A stretch of DNA of 15,276 bases from an uncultured Anaerosolibacter sp. (GCA_937948705.1 CALECF010000094.1:1-15276); one strand, 5' to 3'. Positions 6,425 to 14,309 are shown, numbered from the stretch's first letter. Numbers and translations: made by a program. Notes: generated by a model from the letters alone, not told the origin.

Positions 6425-7624
6425 TTATTTGAAGAAATTCATGAAAGTTGTAATGACACCTGCATTAAAGAAGTCAATGAACAAGCTTCCTACGAGGGGG
6501 AGGATGAAAAATGCCGCTGGAGCTGGACCAAATTTACCAGAGATTGTTTCCATATTAGCAATGGCATTTGGTGTTGCACCCATACCGAAGCCACAGTGGC
6601 CGCTTGCAAGGACCGCAGCTTCATAATCTTTACCCATGAGGTTAAAGGTTATAAAGTAAGCAAACAGACCCATTAAAGTTGTTTGAGCAACAAGCATTAC
6701 GATCATAGGAATTGCCAGTTCTGCTAACTCCCACAATCTTAGGCCCATCAGCGCCATGGACAAGAATAATGAAAGGGCGATGTTACCTAGAATATCTATT
6801 TCTTCTATAGAAACCTTAAATGAACCTGTCCCATCAGATAAATTTCGCATGATAGCTGCTGCGAACATTGCACCGATGTAAGGAGGAAAAGTCATACCTG
6901 TTTTCTGAAGTAAGATAGAAATGACAGTTCCAATACCCATTGATAATATAATCTGAGAAGCAGCAGAAGCAAAATTATTAGGATTTAAAGCTTTAGGTGC
7001 TTCTACAAATGTAATAGAAGTTTCACCAGGTTTTGCAGCATGTACTCTTTTTTGCTCTAAGTTATTCTTTTCGATCAAGCGTTTTCCTATGGGACCACCA
7101 ATGACGCTGCCCATGATCAATCCAAATGTTGCAGCAGCCATAGCCACCGTGGTTGCTCCTGTGGCACCAGCCTTTTCAAACAATGGGGCAAAAGCACCTG
7201 AGGTACCATGACCACCTGTCATAGGAACTGAACCTGTAGAAAGACCGATCAGTGGATTTAAGTGGAAAACCTTTGCTAAACTTACACCAAGAACATTTTG
7301 AAGAACCACTAAAACGACGGCAAGTCCTAAAAATATAAATACTTGAATGCCACCCTTTTTCAGAAGCTTTAAGCTGGCAGTAAAACCAACTGTAGTAAAG
7401 AATGCAGTCATTAGAACCTTCTGAAGTGTTGTGTCCATCTCGAAAGTTAACATACCTGTCTGCTTGAACAGTAGAGCAAGGGTTGCAAAAATCAGTCCAC
7501 CTATGACAGGTGCAGGAATACAGTACTTCTCAAGGAAGTGGATGTTCTTTCTTAGAGTTTGTCCTAAGAATAGCACGACTACAGCCAATGCAATAGTTTG
7601 AATCATATCCAGTTGTAAGACCAT
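6425..7624 (-). CDS. gltS: Sodium/glutamate symporter GltS (ESS family)
   Basis: An integral membrane importer of glutamate driven by Na+. The 399 residues (typical about 400) form 10 or more hydrophobic segments in two inverted halves. The first half has the re-entrant-loop signature TGGHGTSGAFAP (136-147) and TFGLIMGSVIGGPIGKRLI. The second half has the matching GHCGFGMGATPNAIANM and ends with FFILPLVGSLFIDFFNAG. The linker (about 185-210) is hydrophilic. The start at 7624 has TAGGAGGT with 7-bp spacing. The gene lies just downstream of a GlnK/GlnL-type sensor-regulator pair on the same strand, and its promoter carries a GlnL-like direct repeat, so regulation by extracellular glutamine or glutamate is likely (inference). 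Confidence 0.94.
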   Translation of the reverse strand: MVLQLDMIQTIALAVVVLFLGQTLRKNIHFLEKYCIPAPVIGGLIFATLALLFKQTGMLTFEMDTTLQKVLMTAFFTTVGFTASLKLLKKGGIQVFIFLGLAVVLVVLQNVLGVSLAKVFHLNPLIGLSTGSVPMTGGHGTSGAFAPLFEKAGATGATTVAMAAATFGLIMGSVIGGPIGKRLIEKNNLEQKRVHAAKPGETSITFVEAPKALNPNNFASAASQIILSMGIGTVISILLQKTGMTFPPYIGAMFAAAIMRNLSDGTGSFKVSIEEIDILGNIALSLFLSMALMGLRLWELAELAIPMIVMLVAQTTLMGLFAYFITFNLMGKDYEAAVLASGHCGFGMGATPNAIANMETISGKFGPAPAAFFILPLVGSLFIDFFNAGVITTFMNFFK

Positions 7625-7640
7625 AAAAATACCTCCTAAT

Positions 7641-7669
7641 ATAATGAATGATTACTGTATATTCATTAT
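7641..7669. repeat. 9-bp inverted repeat over the gltS promoter start
   Basis: ATAATGAAT (7641-7649) and ATTCATTAT (7661-7669) are exact inverted copies separated by 11 bp. The right arm overlaps the gltS -10 hexamer, so the element spans the presumed transcription start. This fits an operator better than an RNA hairpin, because only part of it would be transcribed. Confidence 0.55.
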
Positions 7670-7706
7670 ACGGAGGCACTACACCAATCTACAAATTTCT
7701 ACAAAA
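7665..7706 (-). promoter_or_regulatory. gltS promoter with GlnL-type direct repeat
   Basis: On the minus strand a perfect TATAAT (7670-7665) lies 41 bp before the gltS start, with no recognisable -35. Upstream are TTTTGT (7706-7701), four bases, ATTTGT (7696-7691), four bases, and a weaker third copy TGGTGT (7686-7681), all in 10-bp phase. In B. subtilis, GlnL binds TTTTGT-N4-TTTTGT within about -13 to -56 of the glsA-glnT promoter (recalled knowledge). The placement here, about -23 to -48, agrees. A missing -35 fits activator dependence. Confidence 0.68.
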
Positions 7707-7756
7707 TACCACGATAAGATTTATATAATTCAATATTTAGCAATGGATGAAGTGAA

Positions 7757-8644
7757 TCAATCATTTTTCTGACTATTCATTTTGGCCATAATACCCTCAA
7801 TAAATTTTCGTATATTAATCTTGCCCCGCTCTTCTATAGGGTCTTCCATATATTTGATTTCTTGCTTCACTTGCTTGAAATCAAATAAGCTTGTGCTGTA
7901 CTCAGCAAACTTACTATTTTCATAATCATCACATCCGAGGGCAGCAATATTCTCTAAGGCTTTTAAGGTTGTTCTGCGTATTCGTTGTTCAATCGTTTTG
8001 GTATGTACACCCGTACTTCCTAAGCCTTTTTCTTCTTCTGCAATTTGGTGGTAGAAGTCTTGGAGTTGATAAGGAGAGGAAGGGCAGCGCTTTTTGAATT
8101 CCAGTATTTTGTTGATTAGCTTCATGAGGTCGTTACTGCCTGACTCACCTATAATTCCAATGTCTGTAAAAATCTGAACAATGGCATCGTTGGTACTTAC
8201 CCTATTGGATATTTTCCCTTCCCCAGGGATACTTAATACAGCACTCTTAATAAGTTGTACGGACCGTTCTAATTCAATATTTTGGCAAACACCCTTTATG
8301 ACATTAATTGCTTCAATCATATTAATAGGTTTGCCAATAAAAAAAATGATGCCATTTTCATAGGCTCTAGAAATCATATTTTGATCTTCCACTTGAGAGA
8401 TCATAATGAATTTTCCACGAAAGCCTTCTGCTTTAGCTGCTTCGATAATTTGAATACCATCTTTAAAGGGCAGCAATAGGTCTATCAATACGACATCAGG
8501 GTTGTAGAAAAGAATTTCTTCCACAGCGTGCTCTCCGCTATTTAACTCTGAAACAACCCTGCCCAAGTTATTCTTTGATATCAACGTGCAGAGCATTTTT
8601 CTAATGTTGATATCATCATCGATAATAAAAAAAGTATTTAACAT
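7757..8644 (-). CDS. glnL: Response regulator, GlnL (YcbB) type
   Basis: 295 residues. The N-terminal receiver domain (1-120) has the acidic pair D9/D10, phosphoacceptor D55 (LIDLLLP), S83 (MISQV) and K105 (IGKP). A linker follows, then an all-helical C-terminal domain (about 150-290) of the YcbB type rather than a common OmpR, NarL or NtrC output. The segment HTKTIEQRIRRTTLKALENIAALG is the likely DNA-contacting part. In B. subtilis GlnL activates glutaminase/glutamine transporter genes in response to glutamine. Here the gene follows the kinase by 6 bp and precedes gltS by 132 bp on the same strand. The ribosome binding site AGGGTGA overlaps the kinase stop. No clear terminator separates it from gltS, so some read-through is possible. 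Confidence 0.88.
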   Translation of the reverse strand: MLNTFFIIDDDINIRKMLCTLISKNNLGRVVSELNSGEHAVEEILFYNPDVVLIDLLLPFKDGIQIIEAAKAEGFRGKFIMISQVEDQNMISRAYENGIIFFIGKPINMIEAINVIKGVCQNIELERSVQLIKSAVLSIPGEGKISNRVSTNDAIVQIFTDIGIIGESGSNDLMKLINKILEFKKRCPSSPYQLQDFYHQIAEEEKGLGSTGVHTKTIEQRIRRTTLKALENIAALGCDDYENSKFAEYSTSLFDFKQVKQEIKYMEDPIEERGKINIRKFIEGIMAKMNSQKND

Positions 8645-8650
8645 AAGTCA

Positions 8651-9889
8651 TCACCCTATTAAAGATTCTTTTGGTATAGATAGTATGAAGGCTGTGCCTT
8701 CCTCAGTACTTGATGTAACAGTAATGCTTCCATTAAGGGTTTCAACAATATTTTTTACATGGGACAGACCGATTCCAGTAGATGGTTTCCCAGTATTCAT
8801 ATCATACTTTGTTGTAAAACCTGGATTGAAGATATATGGAATGATATCCTCTTCAATACCCTCTCCCTGATCTGTTACACCAAAAAAAATGTGATTGTGG
8901 TCGCTATGTTCTGTAACTTGAATGATGCCACTATTACCAGATGCATCTATGGCGTTGATGATTAAATTGTTCATCACTGTAAATAGATTATAGTATTTTA
9001 TGAGTCTAAAGTCATCTAAAAAATCAAACTGAACTGTAATATCCTTCTGATGAACAGATAAATACCGATAAATATTTTCTTTAATAATATGTTGCATATC
9101 CATAAGAGTCATTGTACCGTTATTTTCGAAGTTTTTTAAAAAGCTTTCAAAACCTCCTAATACGCGATGATAATCCTTCTTTATTTCATGAACTTCTCGA
9201 GCAATATCAAGGGTATCTTCTTTAAGATTGGGATGTTCCTTATATTTCTCATATAGCCTGTAGCTTTTGCTCATCACCTTTTCGATATCATCCATAGACT
9301 TTCTTAAGTAGAACATTTCTGCTTGGATGTCAGCAATGAGGATATTAAGCTGTCCGTATCTATTTTGATGCTCACGGTTCAAAATAAATAGTTCTTGGTT
9401 TTTATAGAGTAGATAAACAAAGTAAGCAATCATGCTTCTAGCCAATCCTACCAATATAATCACTTGAATCATTTGAAAGTTGATGAGCTTATCTCGGATC
9501 AAAGCTTCTGCAATGTTGCTAAAGGAATCTACGGAAGCCATAAGAAGTATAGTAGTGAGAAAATGGTGTCTACCCTTACGGACGCCTAAAAGAAATGCAA
9601 GAAATCCGTAGACTAAATAATACATGGCAGAAGGGAGATTATAGCTCACCAACTGAGATAGAGAAAGGGTGGAAAAATAGATGCCTGTAATATTCCTTAG
9701 CATAAAGACACCGATGGATGCTAGGATCGCTACCGTGTATTCAGGTATATCATCAACTACTAAAATAATTAAATTTAAGGCAATAATTCCGGCTGAAATT
9801 CTCAAAGAACTATTAAATGGATAGAAGTATATTTCTCCAAATAAAGAAATCGTAATCATAAATAAAAAGTGTTTTTTTGCTTTTTCCAT
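8651..9889 (-). CDS. glnK: Sensor histidine kinase, GlnK (YcbA) type
   Basis: 412 residues from the ATG at 9889, which has GGAGGT just upstream; a GTG at 9901 lies ahead of that ribosome binding site and is unlikely to be used. About six membrane segments fill residues 8-162, without a large extracellular loop. A coiled region follows, then a short dimerisation/phosphotransfer helix with H234 in REVHEIKKDYHRV. The ATPase domain has the N box NNLIINAIDA (307-316), G1 DQGEGI (340-345), F box FNPGFTTK (354-361) and G2 TGIGLSHVK (371-379). The short phosphotransfer region and multispan membrane sensor fit the YcbA/GlnK group. It is co-transcribed with the regulator and should phosphorylate its D55; the ligand is inferred, not visible. 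Confidence 0.88.
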   Translation of the reverse strand: MEKAKKHFLFMITISLFGEIYFYPFNSSLRISAGIIALNLIILVVDDIPEYTVAILASIGVFMLRNITGIYFSTLSLSQLVSYNLPSAMYYLVYGFLAFLLGVRKGRHHFLTTILLMASVDSFSNIAEALIRDKLINFQMIQVIILVGLARSMIAYFVYLLYKNQELFILNREHQNRYGQLNILIADIQAEMFYLRKSMDDIEKVMSKSYRLYEKYKEHPNLKEDTLDIAREVHEIKKDYHRVLGGFESFLKNFENNGTMTLMDMQHIIKENIYRYLSVHQKDITVQFDFLDDFRLIKYYNLFTVMNNLIINAIDASGNSGIIQVTEHSDHNHIFFGVTDQGEGIEEDIIPYIFNPGFTTKYDMNTGKPSTGIGLSHVKNIVETLNGSITVTSSTEEGTAFILSIPKESLIG

Positions 9890-9966
9890 AGAGACCTCCA
9901 CATATTGTTCGGATCACATAACAGCGTGGCTCCGAGAGAATTTAAAGCGAGAATAAACCAGTAATC

Positions 9967-9994
9967 ATTATATCAATTTTGAGATATAATACAA
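9967..9994 (-). promoter_or_regulatory. Candidate promoter of the glnK-glnL pair
   Basis: Minus strand: TTGTAT (9994-9989), 16-bp spacer, perfect TATAAT (9972-9967), about 78 bp before the kinase ATG. The -35 is weak. No GlnL-type direct repeat is visible here, so autoregulation by that site is not evident. The gap between 9890 and 10305 otherwise holds only the divergent promoter at 10164-10190; no further gene is visible. Confidence 0.45.
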
Positions 9995-10163
9995 CACATA
10001 TTGGGTAGCAAGGATAATGGTGGAAAGTGTCGGCTATGAATTTTTCACATTCTATAAGACATTGAATAATCTGCATCTTATTATAAATCAAGGGATTTGA
10101 AAGAATACGAGAACCTGTCATAAGTGCATGTGAAACATATATCTATAACAAGTTCAATAAGAT

Positions 10164-10190
10164 TTGTCAGGAAGGATTTTATGATATAAT
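10164..10190 (+). promoter_or_regulatory. Candidate promoter of the GNAT gene
   Basis: TTGTCA (10164-10169) and a perfect TATAAT (10185-10190) with a short 15-bp spacer. Transcription from it would start near 10197, after the most upstream in-frame start codon (10189). This supports the start at 10306. Confidence 0.5.
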
Positions 10191-10305
10191 GGTATTATCT
10201 GTAAAAAATGCTTACAATCATTCAAGGTACGTTAAAAGGGTTTATCAGAGGAGAACTAGACATATAAAGCAATTCGTCTTGAGCAATGATATAGGAGGAA
10301 TTACT

Positions 10306-10809
10306 ATGGACATACTGAAAACAGAGAGATTGAGGTTGAGAACCTTAAAGGCAGAAGATATAGACGCAGTGATGAGCTTCTGGGGAAATGATGAGGTCAT
10401 GAAATATTGTGGTGGTTCTTCTGGCGATAGAAGTCGAATTGCTAATGCAATTAGGAATTATATAAGCATGCAGGAAGAAAGAGGGTTTTCTGTGCTTGCA
10501 GTTACTTTGCAAGGAGCAAACGAGGTAATAGGTGCCTGTGGTTATAATTATACAAAAGATAAGAATGAAATAGAATTGATTTATCATTTTAACAAAGAGT
10601 ACTGGGGGATGGGCTATGCCACAGAAGCAGCAAGAGCATGGGTTGAATACGCAAGTGAAGGTTTAAATGTTAATAAGATTATTGCATCAGTAGATCCAAG
10701 GCATGGGGCTTCTCGACGGGTATTAGAAAAATTAGGATTTAAGTATACGGGGACAAAATGGTTTGAGGAAACGAAACAGGAAGACCTATGCTATGAGCTC
10801 ATCATATGA
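10306..10809 (+). CDS. GNAT-family N-acetyltransferase (RimJ/RimL-like)
   Basis: 167 residues, normal for the family. It uses acetyl-CoA to acetylate an amino group; the substrate could be a protein N-terminus or a small molecule and cannot be told. TERLRLRTLKAEDIDAVMSFW is the usual Acetyltransf_3 opening. The acetyl-CoA loop follows a beta strand as YWGMGYATEAARAWVEYA, and the C-terminal part reads VDPRHGASRRVLEKLGFKYTG, in which the N of the common P-x-N-x-x-S signature is H. The start is the ATG with AGGAGG seven to eight bases upstream; a longer open frame from 10189 overlaps the promoter and has no ribosome binding site. The next gene starts 73 bp later, perhaps in the same transcript. 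Confidence 0.9.
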   Translation: MDILKTERLRLRTLKAEDIDAVMSFWGNDEVMKYCGGSSGDRSRIANAIRNYISMQEERGFSVLAVTLQGANEVIGACGYNYTKDKNEIELIYHFNKEYWGMGYATEAARAWVEYASEGLNVNKIIASVDPRHGASRRVLEKLGFKYTGTKWFEETKQEDLCYELII

Positions 10810-10882
10810 CACCCCGTATCACGCATCTTTTATATATTATTGCATAGTCTCTTTATATTATAAATTTGAGGTGGAATTGAAT

Positions 10883-11440
10883 ATGTTCGATACGTTGAGT
10901 CATATAGGAAAAAAACTTAATGAAGGCAAAGTTGTGTGGGGCGTTGGGGCTTCCATATTGTTAAATCATTATGGTCTGATAGATAAACCTAATGATATTG
11001 ATATTCTTGTGGATCCAAATGATATTGAAATAGCAGATATCATTCTTAAAAGTATTGGTGAAAAGAAACTATCAGAAAAGAAGGATATATACGCTACAGA
11101 TTTTTTTTATGAGTATGTTGTAGATGGATTTGATGTTGACGTTATGGCAGGATTAAGCATTAATCATGACAATGGAAAATTTAAATATGTTTTTGACCAA
11201 AGTTCTATTTCAGAGATTAAAACAGTAAATGGCGTAAATATACCACTAACTTCGCTAGAAGACTGGTACGTAATATATCAATTAATTCCTAACAGGGAGG
11301 AAAAATCACAGATGATAGAAGACTATCTATTATCTAATGGGATAAAGAAGCCGACTCTATTGGAAAGAGCATTACGAGGGGATTTGCCTAAGGCTGTAGG
11401 AGACAACGTTGAAAGATTATTAAAATTGTACTATTTATAG
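10883..11440 (+). CDS. Nucleotidyltransferase-fold protein, function unknown
   Basis: 185 residues. The start of the polymerase-beta-like nucleotidyltransferase fold is visible: VVWGVGASILL (17-27) provides the G-x-G/S turn, and NDIDILV (37-43) the D38/D40 metal-binding pair. A third acidic position is available in DGFDVDV (81-87). Such stand-alone proteins resemble aminoglycoside nucleotidyltransferase or MNT/AbiEii-like enzymes, but no antitoxin or HEPN partner is adjacent, so a toxin-antitoxin role is not supported. The ATG at 10883 has GAGGTGG eight bases upstream; an open frame extends back to 10763 within the GNAT gene but lacks a start signal there. A 12-bp inverted repeat spans the stop codon. 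Confidence 0.78.
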   Translation: MFDTLSHIGKKLNEGKVVWGVGASILLNHYGLIDKPNDIDILVDPNDIEIADIILKSIGEKKLSEKKDIYATDFFYEYVVDGFDVDVMAGLSINHDNGKFKYVFDQSSISEIKTVNGVNIPLTSLEDWYVIYQLIPNREEKSQMIEDYLLSNGIKKPTLLERALRGDLPKAVGDNVERLLKLYYL

Positions 11441-11451
11441 TCTCCTACAGC
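11393..11451. repeat. 12-bp perfect inverted repeat straddling the stop codon
   Basis: GCTGTAGGAGAC (11393-11404) and GTCTCCTACAGC (11440-11451) are exact inverted copies separated by 35 bp. The stop codon lies at the loop edge. No T-run follows, so it is not a standard terminator. The following 150 bp up to the dehydrogenase gene contain no gene that I can see. Confidence 0.6.
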
Positions 11452-11589
11452 TATTTAAACCGTAACACATTATCATTCTATGGATGCTAGGATGTATTTA
11501 GTGAATTGTGTTATAAGCTTTTGAATTATTAGACCCAATTCGATCATGCATGTAAAATGTAAAATAGGGTATTTGAAAGGGGTATTTAA

Positions 11590-12303
11590 ATGAAAGCAAT
11601 TATTACGGGCGGAAGTTCTGGTTTAGGCTATGAAATAGCCAAACAACTTCGAGAGAAGAATGTTGATGTGATACTTATTGGCAGAAGTAAAGAAAAATTG
11701 AATCATGCGAAGGTCAGATTATGTGAAATTGAATCTGAAGCGGTAATTGAATGCTTTGATTTTGATATTGCCAACGAATCCAGTGTGGTAAAATTTTTCA
11801 AAATATTAGATGACCGTCAGGAAACCATTACATATTTATTTAATGTTGCAGGAAAATCGAACTATGGTAAAATCGAAGAAATTACCCATGCAACCATCAT
11901 GGATACTCTTCAAGGGAATATGATTGGGTTAATGCTTATGACTATTCATGGGGTGAAGTTATTTAAATCAGTGTCTCTCCCAAAACAAAGAATTGTGAGT
12001 GTTTTATCTACTGCCGCCCTTAAAGGCAAGAAATATGAGACAATCTACAATGCCTCAAAGTGGGGTGCCCGTGGGTTTTTGGAGTCAGTAAGAGATGAAG
12101 TTGCCAATACCCATATCGATATTATGAACATTTATCCTGGAGGGATGAAAACTGCATTTTGGGATCATAGTACATCAGGGTATGCAGTGGATGCTTTTAT
12201 GGAGCCTGAGGATGTGGCGAAGCAAATTGTTGCAATAACCATAGACCATCATACGTGGGTCAGCGATGTAACTATTAATCGACCACGTCAAGTATGCTAC
12301 TGA
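11590..12303 (+). CDS. Short-chain dehydrogenase/reductase (classical SDR)
   Basis: 237 residues, cytoplasmic NAD(P)-dependent oxidoreductase; the substrate is unknown. The Rossmann cofactor motif TGGSSGLG (6-13) is followed by R32 in GRSKEKL, which favours NADP(H). NVAG (85-88) stabilises the central sheet, S140 (VLSTAA) and the Y153-NAS-K157 motif form the catalytic set with N110, and YPGGMKT follows as expected. The ATG has AAAGGGG seven bases upstream. It stands between an inverted repeat and the ydbC-like gene, with no partner that names a pathway. Best described as an uncharacterised SDR of the YqjQ/DltE-like general group. Confidence 0.9.
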   Translation: MKAIITGGSSGLGYEIAKQLREKNVDVILIGRSKEKLNHAKVRLCEIESEAVIECFDFDIANESSVVKFFKILDDRQETITYLFNVAGKSNYGKIEEITHATIMDTLQGNMIGLMLMTIHGVKLFKSVSLPKQRIVSVLSTAALKGKKYETIYNASKWGARGFLESVRDEVANTHIDIMNIYPGGMKTAFWDHSTSGYAVDAFMEPEDVAKQIVAITIDHHTWVSDVTINRPRQVCY

Positions 12304-12379
12304 TATAGTAAAAGCATAAAATGGTTAGATGAGAAAAATTATGTACATGGATAAATCCATAGAATAGGGAGGTGAACAT

Positions 12380-12601
12380 ATGGCAGAGCTTACATATGAG
12401 GTAAAGGAAACCCATGGGACTCTTTCTGAATCAACCAAGGGGTGGACAAAAGAATTAAGAAGTATTAGTTGGAACAATAGGGAACCGAAGTACGATATTA
12501 GGGAATGGGCCCCTAACGATGAAAAGATGGGTAAAGGAATCACACTATCAAAGGAAGAATTAAAGAGCTTGAAAAATATCTTAATGGCCATGGATATATA
12601 G
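12380..12601 (+). CDS. YdbC/PC4-like single-stranded nucleic-acid-binding protein
   Basis: 73 residues. The stretch KGWTKELRSISWNNREPKYDIR (20-41), with REWAP and GKGITLSKEELKSL near the end, matches the bacterial YdbC family, which has the fold of the eukaryotic coactivator PC4. The Lactococcus YdbC protein binds single-stranded DNA and RNA as a dimer (recalled knowledge). The conserved aromatic and basic residues W22, K24, W31 and K37 suit that role. GGGAGGTG precedes the ATG at good spacing, and a strong terminator follows at 12637-12677. The gene is 76 bp after the dehydrogenase and may share its transcript. Physiological role unknown. Confidence 0.85.
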   Translation: MAELTYEVKETHGTLSESTKGWTKELRSISWNNREPKYDIREWAPNDEKMGKGITLSKEELKSLKNILMAMDI

Positions 12602-12636
12602 TATCCGTTCGCGGTGATTGAGACGTTGGATTTCGT

Positions 12637-12677
12637 AAAAAGGCACTCTTTGACTGAAAATCGAAGAGTGCCTTTTT
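12637..12677 (+). terminator. Rho-independent terminator after the YdbC-like gene
   Basis: AAAAAGGCACTCTT (12637-12650) pairs perfectly with AAGAGTGCCTTTTT (12664-12677) around a 13-nt loop. The A and T ends allow function on both strands. Confidence 0.9.
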
Positions 12678-12808
12678 ATGAATAGAGGGTGCAGGAGCGG
12701 CTGCCCTTTTATGAGTCACTTTAAAGATAAAGGACATACACAGATTTAAATGCCCTACATAGCATAACAATATGGGCAATTATTATTAAATAAAGGGGGA
12801 CATTGTGT

Positions 12809-13906
12809 ATGGCGAAGAAAGGCTCCATTAAGAGAGTTTTTCCAGGTGGAAATACGGCAAAAGGTTTTTTTTCATATTATGATAATATTATAGGTACGGA
12901 TGCTACAAGATTTTTTATCATCAAAGGAGGTCCTGGTGTCGGAAAATCATCTTTTATGAAAAAAATAGCACAAGAAATGGTAGACAAAGGATATGATGTG
13001 GAATTTCATCAGTGTTCTTCTGATAATGGATCTTTAGACGGTGTTGTAATCCCAGCATTAAAGATCGCTATGATCGATGGTACAGCACCACATGTGGTAG
13101 ATCCAAAGCACCCAGGTGGCATTGATGAGATCCTGAATTTTGGTCAGTTTTGGAACGAAGAGGGCATGAGAAAAAATAGAGATCAAATCGTAGAGATTAC
13201 AGCAAAACTCGGTAAGCTATACAAACGTGTATATCGTTTCATCGCTGCAGCCAAGTCCTTACGGGATGACATGGAGGTTATCTACAAGGAAGCGTTAGAT
13301 AAAGGAAAGTTTAATCAAGCGGTTACAAAGTTTAAGACAGAAGTTACTGCGGGTGTACCATATATGCAGAAGGAAGGCAAGACCAGACACTTATTCGGAA
13401 GTGCCTATGCACCGGGTGGTATTGTTGACTACTATGAAACCATCGTTGATACCATGGAGAAGGTCATCTATATCAACAGCTCCTACGTAGAGGGAACTTC
13501 AAAGGTTTTAGAAGAAGTAGTTGATGAAGCGGTCAAAAAGGGACTTTTTGTTGAGGTGTATCATGAGCCAATGGTAGAGACCAATATAGAGACCATCTTG
13601 ATTCCTGAATTAAAGCTCGCCATTACAGCTAGCAAAAAGTACAGAAACAAGAATATGAAGGTGTTTGATGTAGATTCCTTTATGGATAAAGATATTTTAG
13701 CTGAGAATGAAGAGAAACTCAAGGAAGATCAAACACTAATCGATGAATTACTTACCAAAGGATTAGCTAATGTATTGGTGGCGAAGAAAGAACATGACTT
13801 CCTTGAGATCTGCTATATTCCAAATATGAACTTTAAAGAAATAGATAAATTCAGGGATGTGATGATTGAGCGAATTATGAAATATGCAAAGGAATTAGAA
13901 GAATAA
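12809..13906 (+). CDS. Two-half P-loop ATPase of the PRK06851-like family
   Basis: 365 residues from the ATG at 12809, nine bases after AAAGGGGG; a TTG six bases earlier is too close to that site. The N-half has a canonical Walker A, GGPGVGKSS (40-48), then GYDVEFHQCSSDNGSLDGVVIP and DGTAPHVVDP. The C-half repeats the same layout: FGSAYAPGGIVDYYETIVDTMEKVIYIN, then GLFVEVYHEPMVETNIETILIPELKLAI. At the second P-loop, however, GTSK (229-232) stands where GKSS is expected, with T230 replacing the catalytic lysine. The family, found in spore-forming Firmicutes, normally has two P-loops (recalled) and its function is not established. Only the N-terminal site looks able to hydrolyse nucleotide. The gene is bounded by terminators on both sides, so it is a single-gene unit. 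Confidence 0.82.
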   Translation: MAKKGSIKRVFPGGNTAKGFFSYYDNIIGTDATRFFIIKGGPGVGKSSFMKKIAQEMVDKGYDVEFHQCSSDNGSLDGVVIPALKIAMIDGTAPHVVDPKHPGGIDEILNFGQFWNEEGMRKNRDQIVEITAKLGKLYKRVYRFIAAAKSLRDDMEVIYKEALDKGKFNQAVTKFKTEVTAGVPYMQKEGKTRHLFGSAYAPGGIVDYYETIVDTMEKVIYINSSYVEGTSKVLEEVVDEAVKKGLFVEVYHEPMVETNIETILIPELKLAITASKKYRNKNMKVFDVDSFMDKDILAENEEKLKEDQTLIDELLTKGLANVLVAKKEHDFLEICYIPNMNFKEIDKFRDVMIERIMKYAKELEE

Positions 13907-13924
13907 ATAATTACTACCATAAAT

Positions 13925-13958
13925 ATAGAACTGCCAATCTCGAGATTGGCAGTTCTAT
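13925..13958. terminator. 17-bp-arm palindromic terminator
   Basis: ATAGAACTGCCAATCTC (13925-13941) and its exact complement (13942-13958) form a perfect palindrome 19 bp after the ATPase stop. The following T-run is weak (TAGTTATTT), but position and stem strength point to transcription termination. Confidence 0.75.
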
Positions 13959-14280
13959 AGTTATTTACTAGAAAAGTTTATGCTGTATGGACTGTAATAT
14001 TTGGTTTAGATCTTTTTTTATTGCTATATGAAGAATATCTTATTTATTAAGACATCTGTGTGATAGCCTCTCTTATAATACTAATTTTTTCATTGTTTTG
14101 GTTGCTTTTCTAAAGTATAGATCTTTGAAAAATTGAAATAATGCGGTACATCGGTGACAATAATTTGGAAAATTATTAAGAAACTATTTAATTACTGTAT
14201 TTAATAAAATATAATAACCACCGGGTTAATTATAAATTTAAATTTAATAATAAAAATATTTATATTATATAAAAAATATG
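13959..14280. other. AT-rich gap, no gene seen
   Basis: About 320 bp of very AT-rich sequence in which I find no ORF with a ribosome binding site on either strand. It includes TAATAACCACCGGG at 14212-14225, which recurs with two changes as TAATAACCATCAGG at 14322-14335, past the promoter. This may be remnant DNA, in keeping with the decayed regulator next to it. Confidence 0.55.
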
Positions 14281-14309
14281 TTGATAATTGTAAATTCATG
14301 AAATATAAT
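14281..14309 (+). promoter_or_regulatory. Near-consensus sigma-A promoter
   Basis: TTGATA (14281-14286), 17-bp spacer, TATAAT (14304-14309). It is the best promoter match in the window. It would transcribe the regulator remnant and the chemoreceptor-like gene. Confidence 0.75.

Noticed and set aside
10189..10305. Upstream extension of the GNAT gene
   Set aside because: The first codon falls within the -10 box and the segment is unlike GNAT proteins; AGGAGG marks the ATG at 10306.
10763..10882. Upstream extension of the nucleotidyltransferase gene
   Set aside because: It lies partly inside the GNAT gene and lacks a ribosome binding site; GAGGTGG precedes the ATG at 10883.
12325..12591. Antisense ORF opposite the YdbC-like gene
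   Set aside because: It is a shadow of the real gene: no family likeness, no ribosome binding site.
14050..14150. Possible C-terminal gene remnant on the minus strand
   Set aside because: Only about 18 open codons, no start and no recognisable motif; AT-rich DNA gives such stretches by chance.
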